From Pseudomonas khavaziana (lineage in GTDB: Bacteria; Pseudomonadota; Gammaproteobacteria; Pseudomonadales; Pseudomonadaceae), in assembly GCF_019145205.1 (NCBI RefSeq), contig NZ_JAHSTT010000010.1, forward strand, positions 62,001 through 126,000: DNA of 64,000 nucleotides, written 5' to 3'. Of the stretch, positions 26,801 through 35,205 are shown piece after piece. Position 1 is the first letter of the stretch; every line of letters begins with the position of its first letter. The translations under genes were made by a program, and so were the position numbers. The notes under the pieces are model-generated. The model did no database searches and had not been told where the DNA came from. It worked only from the letters and a program-made list of their open reading frames with translations.

Positions 26801-27575
26801 GGCGCAGCTCGCTGGCGCCAAGGGCGCAGTTCAAGCCCACGGAGATCGGCTTGGCGTGGGCCACGGAGTTCCAGAAGGCCTCGGTGGTCTGCCCCGACAG
26901 GGTGCGGCCGGAAGCGTCGGTGATGGTGCCGGAAATCATGATCGGCAGTTCAATGCCTAGTTCTTCGAACACGCCTTGCACGGCGAAAATCGCGGCCTTG
27001 GCGTTAAGGGTATCGAAGATGGTCTCGATCAGGATCAGATCGGCGCCGCCCTCGATCAGGCCCTTAGTGGCCTCGGTGTAGTTCTCCACCAGTTCATCGA
27101 AGGTCACGTTGCGATAGCCGGGGTTGTTCACGTCCGGCGACAGCGAGCAGGTACGGCTGGTCGGGCCGAGCACGCCGGCGACGAAGCGCGGCTTGGCCTG
27201 GTTCTCGGCCGTCTTGGCATCGGCGATACTGCGCGCCAGGCGTGCGCCTTCCACGTTCAGTTCATAGGCCAGTTCTTCCATGCCGTAGTCGGCCATGGAG
27301 ATGCGCGTGGCGTTGAAGGTGTTGGTCTCAAGGATGTCGGCGCCAGCGTCGAGGTAGGCTTTCTCGATCCCACCGATCACGTCCGGGCGGGTAATTACCA
27401 GCAGGTCGTTGTTGCCCTTGACGTCGCTTGGCCAGTCGGCGAAGCGTTTGCCACGGTAGTCCTGCTCCTCGAGCTTATAGCTCTGGATCATCGTGCCCAT
27501 GCCGCCATCGAGGATCAGGATACGTTCCTTGAGGGCTTGGTGAAGGGCTTGCAGGCGAGCGCTACGATCGGGCAT
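23865..27575 (-). CDS. metH: Cobalamin-dependent methionine synthase
   Basis: Transfers a methyl group from methyl-tetrahydrofolate to homocysteine through methylcobalamin. The 1236-residue protein has all four modules: homocysteine/zinc domain (1-330) with GGCCGTTPGHIEAIA, pterin domain (350-630), cobalamin domain with DVHDIGKN (the cobalt-ligating His near residue 757) and a C-terminal AdoMet reactivation domain with RPAPGYPACPDH. The start at 27575 (MPDRSARLQAL) follows orthologue N-termini; upstream ATGs at 27596 and 27608 are in frame. It depends on B12, which the cobalamin operons in this same window would supply. Confidence 0.95.
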   Translation of the reverse strand: MPDRSARLQALHQALKERILILDGGMGTMIQSYKLEEQDYRGKRFADWPSDVKGNNDLLVITRPDVIGGIEKAYLDAGADILETNTFNATRISMADYGMEELAYELNVEGARLARSIADAKTAENQAKPRFVAGVLGPTSRTCSLSPDVNNPGYRNVTFDELVENYTEATKGLIEGGADLILIETIFDTLNAKAAIFAVQGVFEELGIELPIMISGTITDASGRTLSGQTTEAFWNSVAHAKPISVGLNCALGASELRPYLEELSNKADTHVSAHPNAGLPNEFGEYDELPAQTAKVIEEFAQSGFLNIVGGCCGTTPGHIEAIAKAVAGYAPRAIPDIPKACRLSGLEPFTIDRSSLFVNVGERTNITGSAKFARLIREDNYTEALEVALQQVEAGAQVIDINMDEGMLDSKKAMVTFLNLIAGEPDISRVPIMIDSSKWEVIEAGLKCIQGKGIVNSISMKEGVEQFIHHAKLCKRYGAAVVVMAFDEAGQADTEARKKEICKRSYDILVNEVGFPPQDIIFDPNIFAVATGIEEHNNYAVDFINACAYIREELPYALTSGGVSNVSFSFRGNNPVREAIHSVFLLYAIRSGLTMGIVNAGQLEIYDQIPTELRDAVEDVVLNRTPEGTDALLAIADKYKGDGSVKEAETEEWRGWPVNKRLEHALVKGITTHIVEDTEESRLSFVRPIEVIEGPLMSGMNIVGDLFGAGKMFLPQVVKSARVMKQAVAHLIPFIELEKGDKPEAKGKILMATVKGDVHDIGKNIVGVVLGCNGYDIVDLGVMVPAEKILQVAKEQKCDIIGLSGLITPSLDEMVHVAREMQRQDFHLPLMIGGATTSKAHTAVKIEPKYSNDAVIYVTDASRAVGVATQLLSKELKAGFVEKTRLEYIDVRERTSNRSARTERLSYPAAIAKKPQFDWSSYTPVKPTFTGAKVLDNIDLNVLAKYIDWTPFFISWDLAGKFPRILEDEVVGEAATALYADAQEMLRKLIDEKLISARAVFGFWPTNQVQDDDLEVYGEDGQPIARLHHLRQQIIKTDGKPNFSLADFVAPKDSGVTDYIGGFITTAGIGAEEVAKAYQDAGDDYNSIMVKALADRLAEACAEWLHQQVRKEHWGYAKDEQLDNEALIKEQYSGIRPAPGYPACPDHTEKAQLFQLLDPEAREMHAGRSGVFLTEHYAMFPAAAVSGWYFAHPQAQYFAVGKIDKDQVASYTARKHQDLAVTERWLAPNLGYDN

Positions 27576-27739
27576 GGGACTACTCTGGTCAGGCATTACG
27601 GAGGGCATGGATCATAGCAAACCTGTGCCGATTTGGAGCATGTGCCGGTTTTGCATGAATATCGTTCATGTTGAGGGCGGCCGTGGCCCGGTAGAATCGC
27701 CGGCACTTTTAGCGCACGCATTGAATCGGGACCGGATAC

Positions 27740-30031
27740 ATGTCACTTCGCTTTTTCACCAGCGCCTTCCTGGCACTGGTCGCCTGTACCGCCCAGGCAC
27801 AAGGTCCCGTTGCGGCGATCTCTTATACTCGCGACATCCAGCCGATCTTCACCGAGAAGTGCGTCGCCTGCCATGCCTGCTACGACTCCGCCTGCCAGCT
27901 TAACCTGGGTAGTGCCGAGGGTGCGGCCCGTGGTGCGAGCAAGGTGCCGGTATACAACGGCGAGCGGAGCCGGGCGGCACCGACCACCCGCTTGTTCTAC
28001 GACGCTTTCGGCCAGCAGGCCTGGCAGCAGAAGGGCTTCTATTCGGTACTCGATGCCCAGGGCAGCCAGGCCGCGCTGATGGCGCGCATGCTGGAGCTGG
28101 GGCACAACGCGCCGTTGCAGCCCAATGCCAAGCTGCCGGAAGGCATCGTGTTGGGTTTGAACCGCGAAAACATGTGCGCGACGCCCGGCGAGTTCAACGC
28201 TTATGCAGGCGCCCATCCCAAGGAAGGCATGCCGCTGGCCGTCACTGGCTTGTCCGACCAGCAATACCAGACTTTGCAACGCTGGCTGGCCTCCGGCGCA
28301 CCGATTGACGAACAAGGTCTGGCACCCAGCGCCAAGGAGGCCCTGCAGGTGCAGCAGTGGGAAAACCTGTTCAACCAGCCCGGTGCCCGGCAAAGCCTGG
28401 TGGCGCGCTGGTTGTACGAGCATCTGTTCCTGGCCCATATCTACTTTGAGAACGGCGAGCCGGGGCATTTCTTCCAGTGGGTCCGTTCGCGTACGCCAAG
28501 CGGCCAGCCCATCGACCTGATCGCCACGCGCCGTCCCAATGATGACCCAGGTACCAAAGTCTATTACCGCTTGTGGCCGGTGCAGGGCGTGATCGTGCAT
28601 AAAACCCACATCACTTACCCGTTCAGCCCGGCGAAAATGGCGCGGATCAAGGCGCTGTTCTATTCCGGTGACTGGCAAGCGAGCGCCTTGCCGGGCTACG
28701 GCCCCGGGCGCCGCGCCAATCCGTTCGAAACCTTCGAAGCCATCCCGGCCAAGGCTCGCTACCAGTTCATGCTGGATAACGCCGAATACTTCGTACGCAC
28801 TTTTATCCGCGGGCCGGTATGCCGGGGGCAGATCGCCACGGATGTGATCCGCGATAACTTCTGGGCCCTGTTCCAGGACCCGGACCACGACCTCTACATC
28901 ACCGATGCGCGCTACCGTGGGCAGACCACGCCGTTGCTGGCGATGCCGGGACAGAACGATGATGTCGGCAGCGTGCTGAGCCTGTGGCTGGCCTATCGCG
29001 ACAAGCGCAACCAATACGAAGCCGTGCGCCGTGACAGCTATGCAGACGTGCCGCCACCGAGCTGGTCGAGCCTGTGGGCGGGCAATGACAATGCCTTGCT
29101 GACGATCTTCCGCCATTTCGACAGCGCCTCGGTCACTAAAGGCCTGATCGGCGAGGTGCCGCAGACGCTGTGGCTGTTCGATTACCCGCTGCTGGAGCGC
29201 ACCTATTATCAGTTGGCGGTGAACTTCGACGTGTTTGGCAACGTGTCGCACCAGGCTCAGACGCGCCTGTACTTTGACTTGATCCGTAACGGAGCCGAGC
29301 AGAATTTCCTGCGCCTGATGCCGGCTGACACCCGCGAGGATTTCCTCGATGACTGGTACCAGAACAGCGGCAAGCTCAAGCTGTGGCTGGACTATGAAGC
29401 CATTGACGACGATAAGCCCACGGGCATGCATCTGGACGAAAAGGATCCCAAGCGCGACTTTGCCAACCAACTGCTGGCACGTTACGGCGCTTTGAACGCC
29501 AGCCCGGATCCGATCAACCGCTGCACGGGGGCCTATTGCTCGCGCACCGCTATCGACCCAGGCCTGCAGGATGCCGAACAGGCGCTTAGCCGCCTGACTT
29601 CACGGCCTGCGGCGGGGCTCAAGGTGATCGACCAGTTGCCCGAGGCCACGATGCTGCGCATCGAGACCACCAGCGGCCAGCGTGTGGTGTACAGCATGCT
29701 GCGTAACCGCGCCCACAGTAACGTGGCGTTCCTGCTGGGGGAGGCCTATCGCTACCAGCCGGGGTTGGACACGCTGACCATCTACCCTGGTGTGATGAGC
29801 AGTTATCCGAACTTCATGTTCAATATTCCGGCCCAGGAAGTGCCTGAGTTTGTCGCACGCATGCAGCAGGCCCAGGATGCCAAGGCGTTTGAGCAGATTG
29901 TCGACCGCTGGGGCGTGCGCCGCAGCCATCCGTTGTTCTGGCAGTATTTCCACGACTTGTCGCGATACATTCATGAAACCACGCCGGTGGAAGAGGGCGT
30001 ATTGGACATGAACCGTTATGAGAACCTATAA
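27740..30031 (+). CDS. cti: Fatty acid cis/trans isomerase
   Basis: Periplasmic heme enzyme that converts cis to trans unsaturated fatty acids in membrane lipids, a rapid solvent- and heat-stress response of Pseudomonas. The 763-residue protein has an N-terminal signal peptide (MSLRFFTSAFLALVACTAQAQ) and the cytochrome-c-type heme site CVACH at about residue 34, followed by further cysteines. Large conserved stretches such as RWLYEHLFLAHIYF and the ending PLFWQYFHDLSRYIHET are typical. Its position between metH (divergent) and nfuA matches P. aeruginosa. In known strains it is constitutively made and controlled by substrate access. Confidence 0.95.
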   Translation: MSLRFFTSAFLALVACTAQAQGPVAAISYTRDIQPIFTEKCVACHACYDSACQLNLGSAEGAARGASKVPVYNGERSRAAPTTRLFYDAFGQQAWQQKGFYSVLDAQGSQAALMARMLELGHNAPLQPNAKLPEGIVLGLNRENMCATPGEFNAYAGAHPKEGMPLAVTGLSDQQYQTLQRWLASGAPIDEQGLAPSAKEALQVQQWENLFNQPGARQSLVARWLYEHLFLAHIYFENGEPGHFFQWVRSRTPSGQPIDLIATRRPNDDPGTKVYYRLWPVQGVIVHKTHITYPFSPAKMARIKALFYSGDWQASALPGYGPGRRANPFETFEAIPAKARYQFMLDNAEYFVRTFIRGPVCRGQIATDVIRDNFWALFQDPDHDLYITDARYRGQTTPLLAMPGQNDDVGSVLSLWLAYRDKRNQYEAVRRDSYADVPPPSWSSLWAGNDNALLTIFRHFDSASVTKGLIGEVPQTLWLFDYPLLERTYYQLAVNFDVFGNVSHQAQTRLYFDLIRNGAEQNFLRLMPADTREDFLDDWYQNSGKLKLWLDYEAIDDDKPTGMHLDEKDPKRDFANQLLARYGALNASPDPINRCTGAYCSRTAIDPGLQDAEQALSRLTSRPAAGLKVIDQLPEATMLRIETTSGQRVVYSMLRNRAHSNVAFLLGEAYRYQPGLDTLTIYPGVMSSYPNFMFNIPAQEVPEFVARMQQAQDAKAFEQIVDRWGVRRSHPLFWQYFHDLSRYIHETTPVEEGVLDMNRYENL

Positions 30032-30115
30032 CGGTAGTCAGTGATCCAGTCATCGCCTTGAGCAGGTGCTGAAGCGGTCGGATGGTTGCCTTGCGGGATT
30101 GGAAAAGGTATTCCG

Positions 30116-31144
30116 ATGATGTTGATTTCAGTGCAGGCGCTACGGGCGCTGGCGGCGTGGGTGGTGTTCGGGCACCACTTCACCCAAGTGTTTTTTGAAT
30201 TCGAGGTGCATAACCCACTGGCTTATCTGTTTGCCGACAAGGGCGGCATCGGGGTGGACATATTCTTCGTCATCAGCGGCCTGGTGATTTTCCTCGCCAC
30301 CGCAGATAAGGCGCTCACGCCGTGGCAATTCATGCTGATGCGCCTGGCGCGGATCGCTCCAGCGTATTGGTTCTATACGCTGCTCATGGCTGTGCTGGTC
30401 CTGACAGTGCCGTCGATGTTTCCCGATGCTGAGCTGGCGCTGGGCCATGTGCTGCTGTCGCTGCTGTTTATTCCTGCTGAGAACCCGGGAGGGTATGGGG
30501 TCTATCCGCTGCTGGATGCTGGCTGGACCCTGAACTTCGAGATGCTCTTCTACGTTCTGTTTGCCGTGGCCTTGCTGGTTGGCCGTTCATATCGGTTGTG
30601 GGTGGTGGCAGGTTTTTTGTACCTGGTGTGTTGTGTCCTCAGTCCCGCACTGGGCCTGGCCAGCGGTTTTTACAATGATGACATCGTGCTTGAGTTTTTG
30701 ATGGGTATCGTAATCGGCATGCTGTACCACCGTGGCTTGTGTCGGGCCCGGGCTTGGCTGCCATTATCTGGGATCGCGGCGGCCCTGGCGGCGATTTATC
30801 ACGGGGCAGATGTACCCCGTGCGCTTGAGTGGGGCGTGCCCAGCGCGATATTGGTTATCAGCTGTGTAACTCTGGAGCCCTACTTCCAAGGTTCGCGCAT
30901 TTTGAAAATGCTCGGCGATTGCTCTTATTCGGTATACCTGATCCACGTGCTGGCGCTGGCCGCCGGGCGATGGATTGCTGAGCGAAACGCAATAGATCCC
31001 TACACAATCCTGCCGGTTTGCATCGTAGTGACGGCGCTGGGCGCATACGTCAGCTACCAATGGCTGGAGAGGGCAACCTATCGCCCGCTCAAGCGTTGGC
31101 TGGCTGTCGAGGATCAGGCAATTATTTCCCGACAAAAATACTAG
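30116..31144 (+). CDS. Acyltransferase-3 family membrane protein
   Basis: A 342-residue integral membrane acyltransferase of the OafA/NodX type with about ten hydrophobic segments. The N-terminal catalytic region has ISVQALRALAAWVVFGHH, containing the conserved His pair, and KGGIGVDIFFVISGLVIF, the second hallmark, followed by FMLMRLARIAPAYW. Such enzymes O-acetylate or succinylate cell-surface polysaccharides or lipids; the target here is unknown. ATGs at 30116 and 30119 both follow GGAAAAGG. It lies between cti and nfuA in the same direction, 84 bases after cti. Confidence 0.9.
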   Translation: MMLISVQALRALAAWVVFGHHFTQVFFEFEVHNPLAYLFADKGGIGVDIFFVISGLVIFLATADKALTPWQFMLMRLARIAPAYWFYTLLMAVLVLTVPSMFPDAELALGHVLLSLLFIPAENPGGYGVYPLLDAGWTLNFEMLFYVLFAVALLVGRSYRLWVVAGFLYLVCCVLSPALGLASGFYNDDIVLEFLMGIVIGMLYHRGLCRARAWLPLSGIAAALAAIYHGADVPRALEWGVPSAILVISCVTLEPYFQGSRILKMLGDCSYSVYLIHVLALAAGRWIAERNAIDPYTILPVCIVVTALGAYVSYQWLERATYRPLKRWLAVEDQAIISRQKY

Positions 31145-31203
31145 GACTTTGTACCTCTGGAATGATTTGGCGTAAACTGCCGGCAAGCCTGTGAGGAGTT
31201 TCC

Positions 31204-31788
31204 ATGACTGCCATAACCATTACCGACGCCGCCCATGATTACCTGGCTGACCTGCTGTCCAAGCAGAACACCCCGGGTATTGGTATCCGCGTCTTTATCA
31301 CCCAGCCTGGCACCCAGTACGCGGAGACGTGCATCGCCTACTGCAAGCCGGGTGAAGAGAAACCTGAAGACACCGCCCTGGGGCTGAAAAGCTTCACCGC
31401 CTACATCGATGCCTTCAGCGAAGCCTTCCTCGATGACGCCGTGGTCGACTACGCCACCGATCGCATGGGCGGCCAGTTGACCATCAAGGCCCCCAACGCC
31501 AAGGTGCCGAACGTCAACGCTGATAGCCCGGTCAACGAGCGCATCAACTACTACCTGCAAACCGAGATCAACCCAGGGCTGGCCAGCCATGGCGGCCAGG
31601 TGAGCCTGATCGACGTAGTGGATGACGGCATCGCCGTATTGAAATTCGGCGGCGGCTGCCAGGGCTGCGGCCAGGCAGACGTGACCCTGCGCGAAGGCAT
31701 CGAGCGCACTTTGCTTGAGCGCATTCCGGAGCTCAAGGGCGTACGTGACGTGACTGACCACACGCAGAAAGAAAATGCCTACTACTGA
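31204..31788 (+). CDS. nfuA: Fe-S cluster biogenesis protein NfuA
   Basis: Carrier that delivers [4Fe-4S] clusters to apoproteins, important under oxidative stress or iron limitation. The 194-residue protein has an N-terminal degenerate A-type domain (1-100), with the scaffold cysteines lost as usual, and a C-terminal Nfu domain with the cluster-binding FGGGCQGCGQADVTL near residue 150. Length agrees with P. aeruginosa NfuA. The ATG at 31204 follows GAGGAG. A strong terminator follows within 20 bases. Confidence 0.96.
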   Translation: MTAITITDAAHDYLADLLSKQNTPGIGIRVFITQPGTQYAETCIAYCKPGEEKPEDTALGLKSFTAYIDAFSEAFLDDAVVDYATDRMGGQLTIKAPNAKVPNVNADSPVNERINYYLQTEINPGLASHGGQVSLIDVVDDGIAVLKFGGGCQGCGQADVTLREGIERTLLERIPELKGVRDVTDHTQKENAYY

Positions 31789-31807
31789 GTAAGGTGTTCA
31801 CTGCGAA

Positions 31808-31841
31808 GAAAAAACGGCGCCCCGTGAGCGCCGTTTTTTTG
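31808..31841 (+). terminator. Rho-independent terminator after nfuA
   Basis: A stem of ACGGCGC/GCGCCGT around CCCGTGA is preceded by an A run and followed by seven Ts. It is a clear intrinsic terminator and could work on both strands. Confidence 0.9.
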
Positions 31842-31894
31842 TGCTTAAAATTCAGAGGCTTATGATATCTATCTAATAATAAAGATTAAGTTTC

Positions 31895-32335
31895 GGAGGG
31901 GGCTTGCCCGCGATAACCATGGGTATACACAACTGTGTAGCAGCCGGTAACCACGATGCACAGCGAGCCGCTCTTGATCTTGATCTGTTTTTGATCTTAG
32001 GCGCCCCGTTAAACCACGCTGGCCGGAATTCGACAGGGATTTGGGGGGTAAACCGGCAGGGATGCCGGTTTAGCCGCCCCGCGCCATGGATGGCGCGTGG
32101 CGGCGGCCCCCCAAATCCCTGTCGGATTACGGGCACACCGAGCCTGGGCGAGGTGCCGAGTGGTGGGGCGAAGCGTTTTTGGTTACTTTTGGCGCTCTTC
32201 CAAAAGTGACCCGCTGTAAGAGCGGAACCAATAGTGGCCGTTACCTGAATAATGGATATGTACTCGGTCTAAAACCAAGACCCCGGTCGGCTCTAAGGCC
32301 GCCATCGGGGGCAAGCCGTCTCCCACATTTTATTG
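31895..32335 (+). repeat. REP-bounded ~440-bp intergenic repeat, copy A
   Basis: This non-coding block starts and ends with REP-like sequences (GGAGGGGGCTTGCCC at the left; GGGGGCAAGCC...CTCCCACA at the right). Inside is an inverted repeat CGACAGGGATTTGGGG (32031-32046) / CCCCAAATCCCTGTCG. Its reverse complement recurs at 51324-51765 with the same order of blocks, including CAGCCGGTAACCACGATG, GGCACACCGAGCCT and GTGACCCGCTGTAA. Short open frames inside it are chance products of the repeat. Confidence 0.8.
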
Positions 32336-32386
32336 GCATTTATTCATTTAAATCAGTGCGTTGATTTAATTTTATAAAGTAAAAAA

Positions 32387-33133
32387 TCAAGGTCGGTACA
32401 GGTGCGCATGTCCCGCCCGATACAGTGAAGACTCACTGAAAGTGTCATTGGCCAGCACCCGGCCCACCACAATCAACGCCGTACGCCGGAACCCCTTGGC
32501 CGCGACCTTCTGGGCAATATCCGTCAAGGTGCCCACGGCCCAATCCTGATCCGGCCAGGTTGCACGGTGAACTACGGCAATCGGACAATCGGCGCCATAG
32601 TGAGGCAGCAGGTCGGCGACGATCTTCTCCAGGTGATTGACCCCCAGGTGAATCGCCATGGTCGTGCCGTGCCGGGCCAGGCTGTCGAAATTCTCGCCGG
32701 CAGGCATGCTGGTTTTATCCGCATAGCGGGTCAGGATCACGCTCTGGGCAATGTCCGGCAGGGTCAGCTCGGTTTCCAGCAGCGCCGCGCAAGCCGCTAT
32801 CGCCGTGACCCCAGGGATGATCTGGAAGGGAATGCCCAGCTCACGCAGGTGACGGATCTGCTCGCCAATCGCCCCATACAGGCTTGGGTCGCCAGAGTGC
32901 ACGCGTGCCACATCCTGGCCTTGTCCATGGGCGGTCTTGATCAAGTCGATGATCTGCTCCAAGTGCAGTTCGGCGCTGTTGACCACCTGATGCGCCTGAT
33001 GGCCTTCCAGCACCGCCGCAGGCACCAGCGAGCCCGCGTAGATGATCACCGGGCAACTGCGGATCAGCCGCTGGCCCTTGACGGTGATCAGTTCCGGGTC
33101 GCCGGGGCCTGCGCCGATGAAGTAGACGGTCAT
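32387..33133 (-). CDS. cobM: Precorrin-4 C11-methyltransferase
   Basis: SAM-dependent methyltransferase of the aerobic cobalamin pathway, adding the C-11 methyl group to precorrin-4. The 248-residue protein starts MTVYFIGAGPGDPELITVKG, the tetrapyrrole methylase motif, and contains YAGSLVP, RVHSGDPSLYGAIGEQ and GVTAIAACAALLETELT, typical of CobM/CbiF. AGGAA precedes the ATG. It is the last gene of the leftward cbtB-cbtA-cobE-cobM unit, 70 bases after cobE, and is presumably controlled by the riboswitch upstream of cbtB. Confidence 0.94.
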   Translation of the reverse strand: MTVYFIGAGPGDPELITVKGQRLIRSCPVIIYAGSLVPAAVLEGHQAHQVVNSAELHLEQIIDLIKTAHGQGQDVARVHSGDPSLYGAIGEQIRHLRELGIPFQIIPGVTAIAACAALLETELTLPDIAQSVILTRYADKTSMPAGENFDSLARHGTTMAIHLGVNHLEKIVADLLPHYGADCPIAVVHRATWPDQDWAVGTLTDIAQKVAAKGFRRTALIVVGRVLANDTFSESSLYRAGHAHLYRP

Positions 33134-33203
33134 GGAAGATTCCTGTTGAAAAACGGACGAGCATGAAGATTATTCATGATCGATAACGACAATTATCGGG
33201 ATT

Positions 33204-33596
33204 TTAACCGGCGCAGGCTAATGCAAAGGTGGCCTGGGTGGTTTTCCGGCGGGTAATCAGCAGGCGGGCAGGGCTGCCCGAGAGGTGTTCGGCCAGGGCC
33301 AGGGCAGCGCTTTCGGCCACGCCATAACAGCCTGCATGGGCAAAGGCGACCGCTGACTTATGGCTCAAACGGTGTTCATAACCTGCCAGTTGTTCGGCAT
33401 TGAAGCACTGCAGCGGTAGACCCAGCAGGTGAGCGAGGGCCAATAAACCGGGCTCATCCTGTTTGCGATCAAGGCTCGCCAGGGCGTTGATACGCTGGGG
33501 TTCGATACCGCCCTCGGCGAGGGCGGCGTCAAACAGGCCCAGCAGGGTTTGAACATCACAACCGCGCTGGCACCCCAGGCCGACCGCCAGGATCAT
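33204..33596 (-). CDS. cobE: Cobalamin biosynthesis protein CobE (CbiG C-terminal domain)
   Basis: A 130-residue single-domain protein matching the CbiG C-terminal fold: ILAVGLGCQRGCDVQTL at the start, DRKQDEPGLLALAHLLGLPL in the middle and GCYGVAESAALALA near residue 95. CobE is required for B12 synthesis in aerobic-pathway bacteria, but its reaction is uncertain. Its ATG overlaps the cbtA stop by 4 bases, so translation is coupled. Confidence 0.9.
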   Translation of the reverse strand: MILAVGLGCQRGCDVQTLLGLFDAALAEGGIEPQRINALASLDRKQDEPGLLALAHLLGLPLQCFNAEQLAGYEHRLSHKSAVAFAHAGCYGVAESAALALAEHLSGSPARLLITRRKTTQATFALACAG

Positions 33597-34294
33597 GCCG
33601 GGTATCGATCGTCGCGGTGGCGGCGAAACAGCCAGGCACTGATCAAGCCCAGGGCCAGCCAGAACGCCACGTTGGTCAACTGCGAGGCAATCTTAAATTG
33701 CGTCTCGAGAGCCTCCGGGGCCAGCATCGAGTGCACCTGCGGCTGCGGTGCGCCGATCACGTGGGGCACGGCAAGTATCGCCACGCCCAGCACTTTCAAC
33801 AGCCAGTTGCGGCCGAACACGATCAGCGCAATACCGGCGGCGGTGGAGGCAGCGGTGCCTATCCACCAGCTCTGGCGCAGCGTCAGGTCAGCCGCAGCCG
33901 TGCCCGGCAATTCCGGTGGCAGGCCCAGGGTGGGTGCCAGCACAAAGGTCGCGTAACCCGCCAGGCCCCAGAGCAAGCCCTGGACAGTGCGGGTCGGTGC
34001 GCGCAGGGTGTACAGGCCGGCAAGCATCAGTGCAAAACCGACGGCGACCACCAGGTTTCCACCGGTGGTCGACAGCACGCGCTGCCAGCCATCTTCCGGC
34101 TCCCAGGCCTCGGCGTCGTGGGGGTGCGCAGCGGCGCCGGCATGCTCATGGGTGACTTCGGTGGTTGCCGGCGGCTTTTCATAGGTCTCCGCCTGTAAAA
34201 TCAACGGTGCGACCCACAAGCTTTGCAGCAGGGTCAGCAGCAGGGCGGCCAATAAGCCGGTGAACCCTGCGGTCTGGGCAATACGCTTGATCAT
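33593..34294 (-). CDS. cbtA: Cobalt transporter subunit CbtA
   Basis: A 233-residue membrane protein with about five or six hydrophobic segments (GFTGLLAALLLTLLQSLWVAPL at the start, later LVVAVGFALMLAGLYTL and others) and a His-rich loop VTHEHAGAAAHPHDAEAWEPEDGW after the first helix, split here as VTHEHAGAAAHPHD and AEAWEPEDGW. CbtA and CbtB form a B12-riboswitch-controlled cobalt uptake system. The start at 34294 is chosen; an ATG seven codons upstream would overlap cbtB. It lies 11 bases after cbtB and overlaps cobE by 4. Confidence 0.9.
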   Translation of the reverse strand: MIKRIAQTAGFTGLLAALLLTLLQSLWVAPLILQAETYEKPPATTEVTHEHAGAAAHPHDAEAWEPEDGWQRVLSTTGGNLVVAVGFALMLAGLYTLRAPTRTVQGLLWGLAGYATFVLAPTLGLPPELPGTAAADLTLRQSWWIGTAASTAAGIALIVFGRNWLLKVLGVAILAVPHVIGAPQPQVHSMLAPEALETQFKIASQLTNVAFWLALGLISAWLFRRHRDDRYPA

Positions 34295-34305
34295 ATCGGC
34301 AGGTC

Positions 34306-34494
34306 TCAGTGGCACGGGAACGCGGCGCTGTGGCGAGTATCGTGGGCCGCGTTATGCACTGCCTCGATATGGGAGAAACCGGCGAAATACACCAGGCATG
34401 CGCCAAGGATCGACGCACCGATTGCGGCGCTCAGGCGTTGGCTCAAGGTGGCAGTGCTGCTGGCGGAGTGCGAGGTGCTGGTGGTGATCGACAT
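34306..34494 (-). CDS. cbtB: Cobalt transporter subunit CbtB
   Basis: A 62-residue protein with one transmembrane helix (LSAAIGASILGACLVYFAGF) and the diagnostic C-terminal His-rich metal-binding tail HNAAHDTRHSAAFPCH. It is the first gene of the leftward cobalamin operon, directly downstream of a cobalamin riboswitch, as is usual for cbtB. Confidence 0.92.
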   Translation of the reverse strand: MSITTSTSHSASSTATLSQRLSAAIGASILGACLVYFAGFSHIEAVHNAAHDTRHSAAFPCH

Positions 34495-34608
34495 GGCGCG
34501 TCCCTATCAGGTGTCAGAGGTGAAACGAGCGCATGCAAACCACGCGAGCCAGGCACGCAGGGTTCTGAACAGCGCCCGCCCACCGCGGGTTTGTTATCTG
34601 ATTTTTTC

Positions 34609-34770
34609 GGGCCGGTCTCCGGGCTTGCGAGGGGCGGCTCTTGGAAGAGTTCCACCTGATAAGCGTCTCCTTCCCATGCACGGCACAGTGGATTTGACGC
34701 TTCGCTCGCTTACCGTTGCGGGGGCAGCACCGGACTTGCCATAGGTTTATGGCGCACCGGTTTCCCGTTT
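34609..34770 (-). promoter_or_regulatory. Cobalamin riboswitch upstream of cbtB
   Basis: On the minus strand the conserved B12-element segments appear in order: GGGAAACCGGTG, then GCTGCCCCCGCAACGGTAA, the CCACTGTGCC segment, GGGAAGG, and AAGCCCGGAGACC. The layout is the standard cobalamin riboswitch. It lies about 115 bases before cbtB and should lower expression of cobalt uptake and B12 synthesis when cobalamin is plentiful. Confidence 0.95.
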
Positions 34771-35205
34771 CACCCTATGAAGGGCACCCGAAACAAGATG
34801 TGTAGGAGAGCATGCGACGAGCGCTTACGTCAAATGGCGGAATGCGCTCCAGAGCGGCGAGAGAGGTGGCCCTGTGCGTGCCCAGAATCTTTATTCACTT
34901 GTCGTTAGCTAATGCAGGAGAACATGAACATTTCAACTGTTTCAAAAGGCAGAAAGGTTGTTCTTTCTGTTGCCGAAATATAAAAATATATTTTGTGGGT
35001 GTGAGTAGGTTATTTGGAGGTTTACTTAATTTCCAATAGGTTGTTGAGGCGATATGTTCAGTGAACCAATGTCCTGTTCTTGTTTTGGTTATTTAAAGTG
35101 ATGCAGAATTTGAATCGTTGAGCAATCTGCTCGGGAACGCTTTTCGTGTTTCTTCCTACTGATGCTCGTGGTTGTGGTTTTGTCTCCCTCAAGTAGTCAA
35201 AATTA
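34771..35205. other. AT-rich intergenic region between the B12 riboswitch and the serralysin gene
   Basis: About 435 bases, clearly more AT-rich than neighbouring DNA, suggesting acquired sequence. It contains a 19-codon frame at 34924-34983 (MNISTVSKGRKVVLSVAEI) with AGGAGA upstream; this may be a remnant or leader peptide. No full gene was seen. Promoters for both the cbtB operon (leftward) and the protease (rightward) should lie here. Confidence 0.5.

Noticed and set aside
31873..32364. Short frames inside the REP-bounded repeats at 31.9 kb and 51.3-51.8 kb with similar peptides
   Set aside because: The peptide similarity follows from the repeated DNA; frames differ in start and end between copies and have no ribosome sites, so they are not genes.
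34812..35039. A 75-codon frame in the AT-rich region before the protease
   Set aside because: No family, weak start context, Cys/Phe-rich composition unlike a folded domain, and it crosses a better-supported short frame at 34924.
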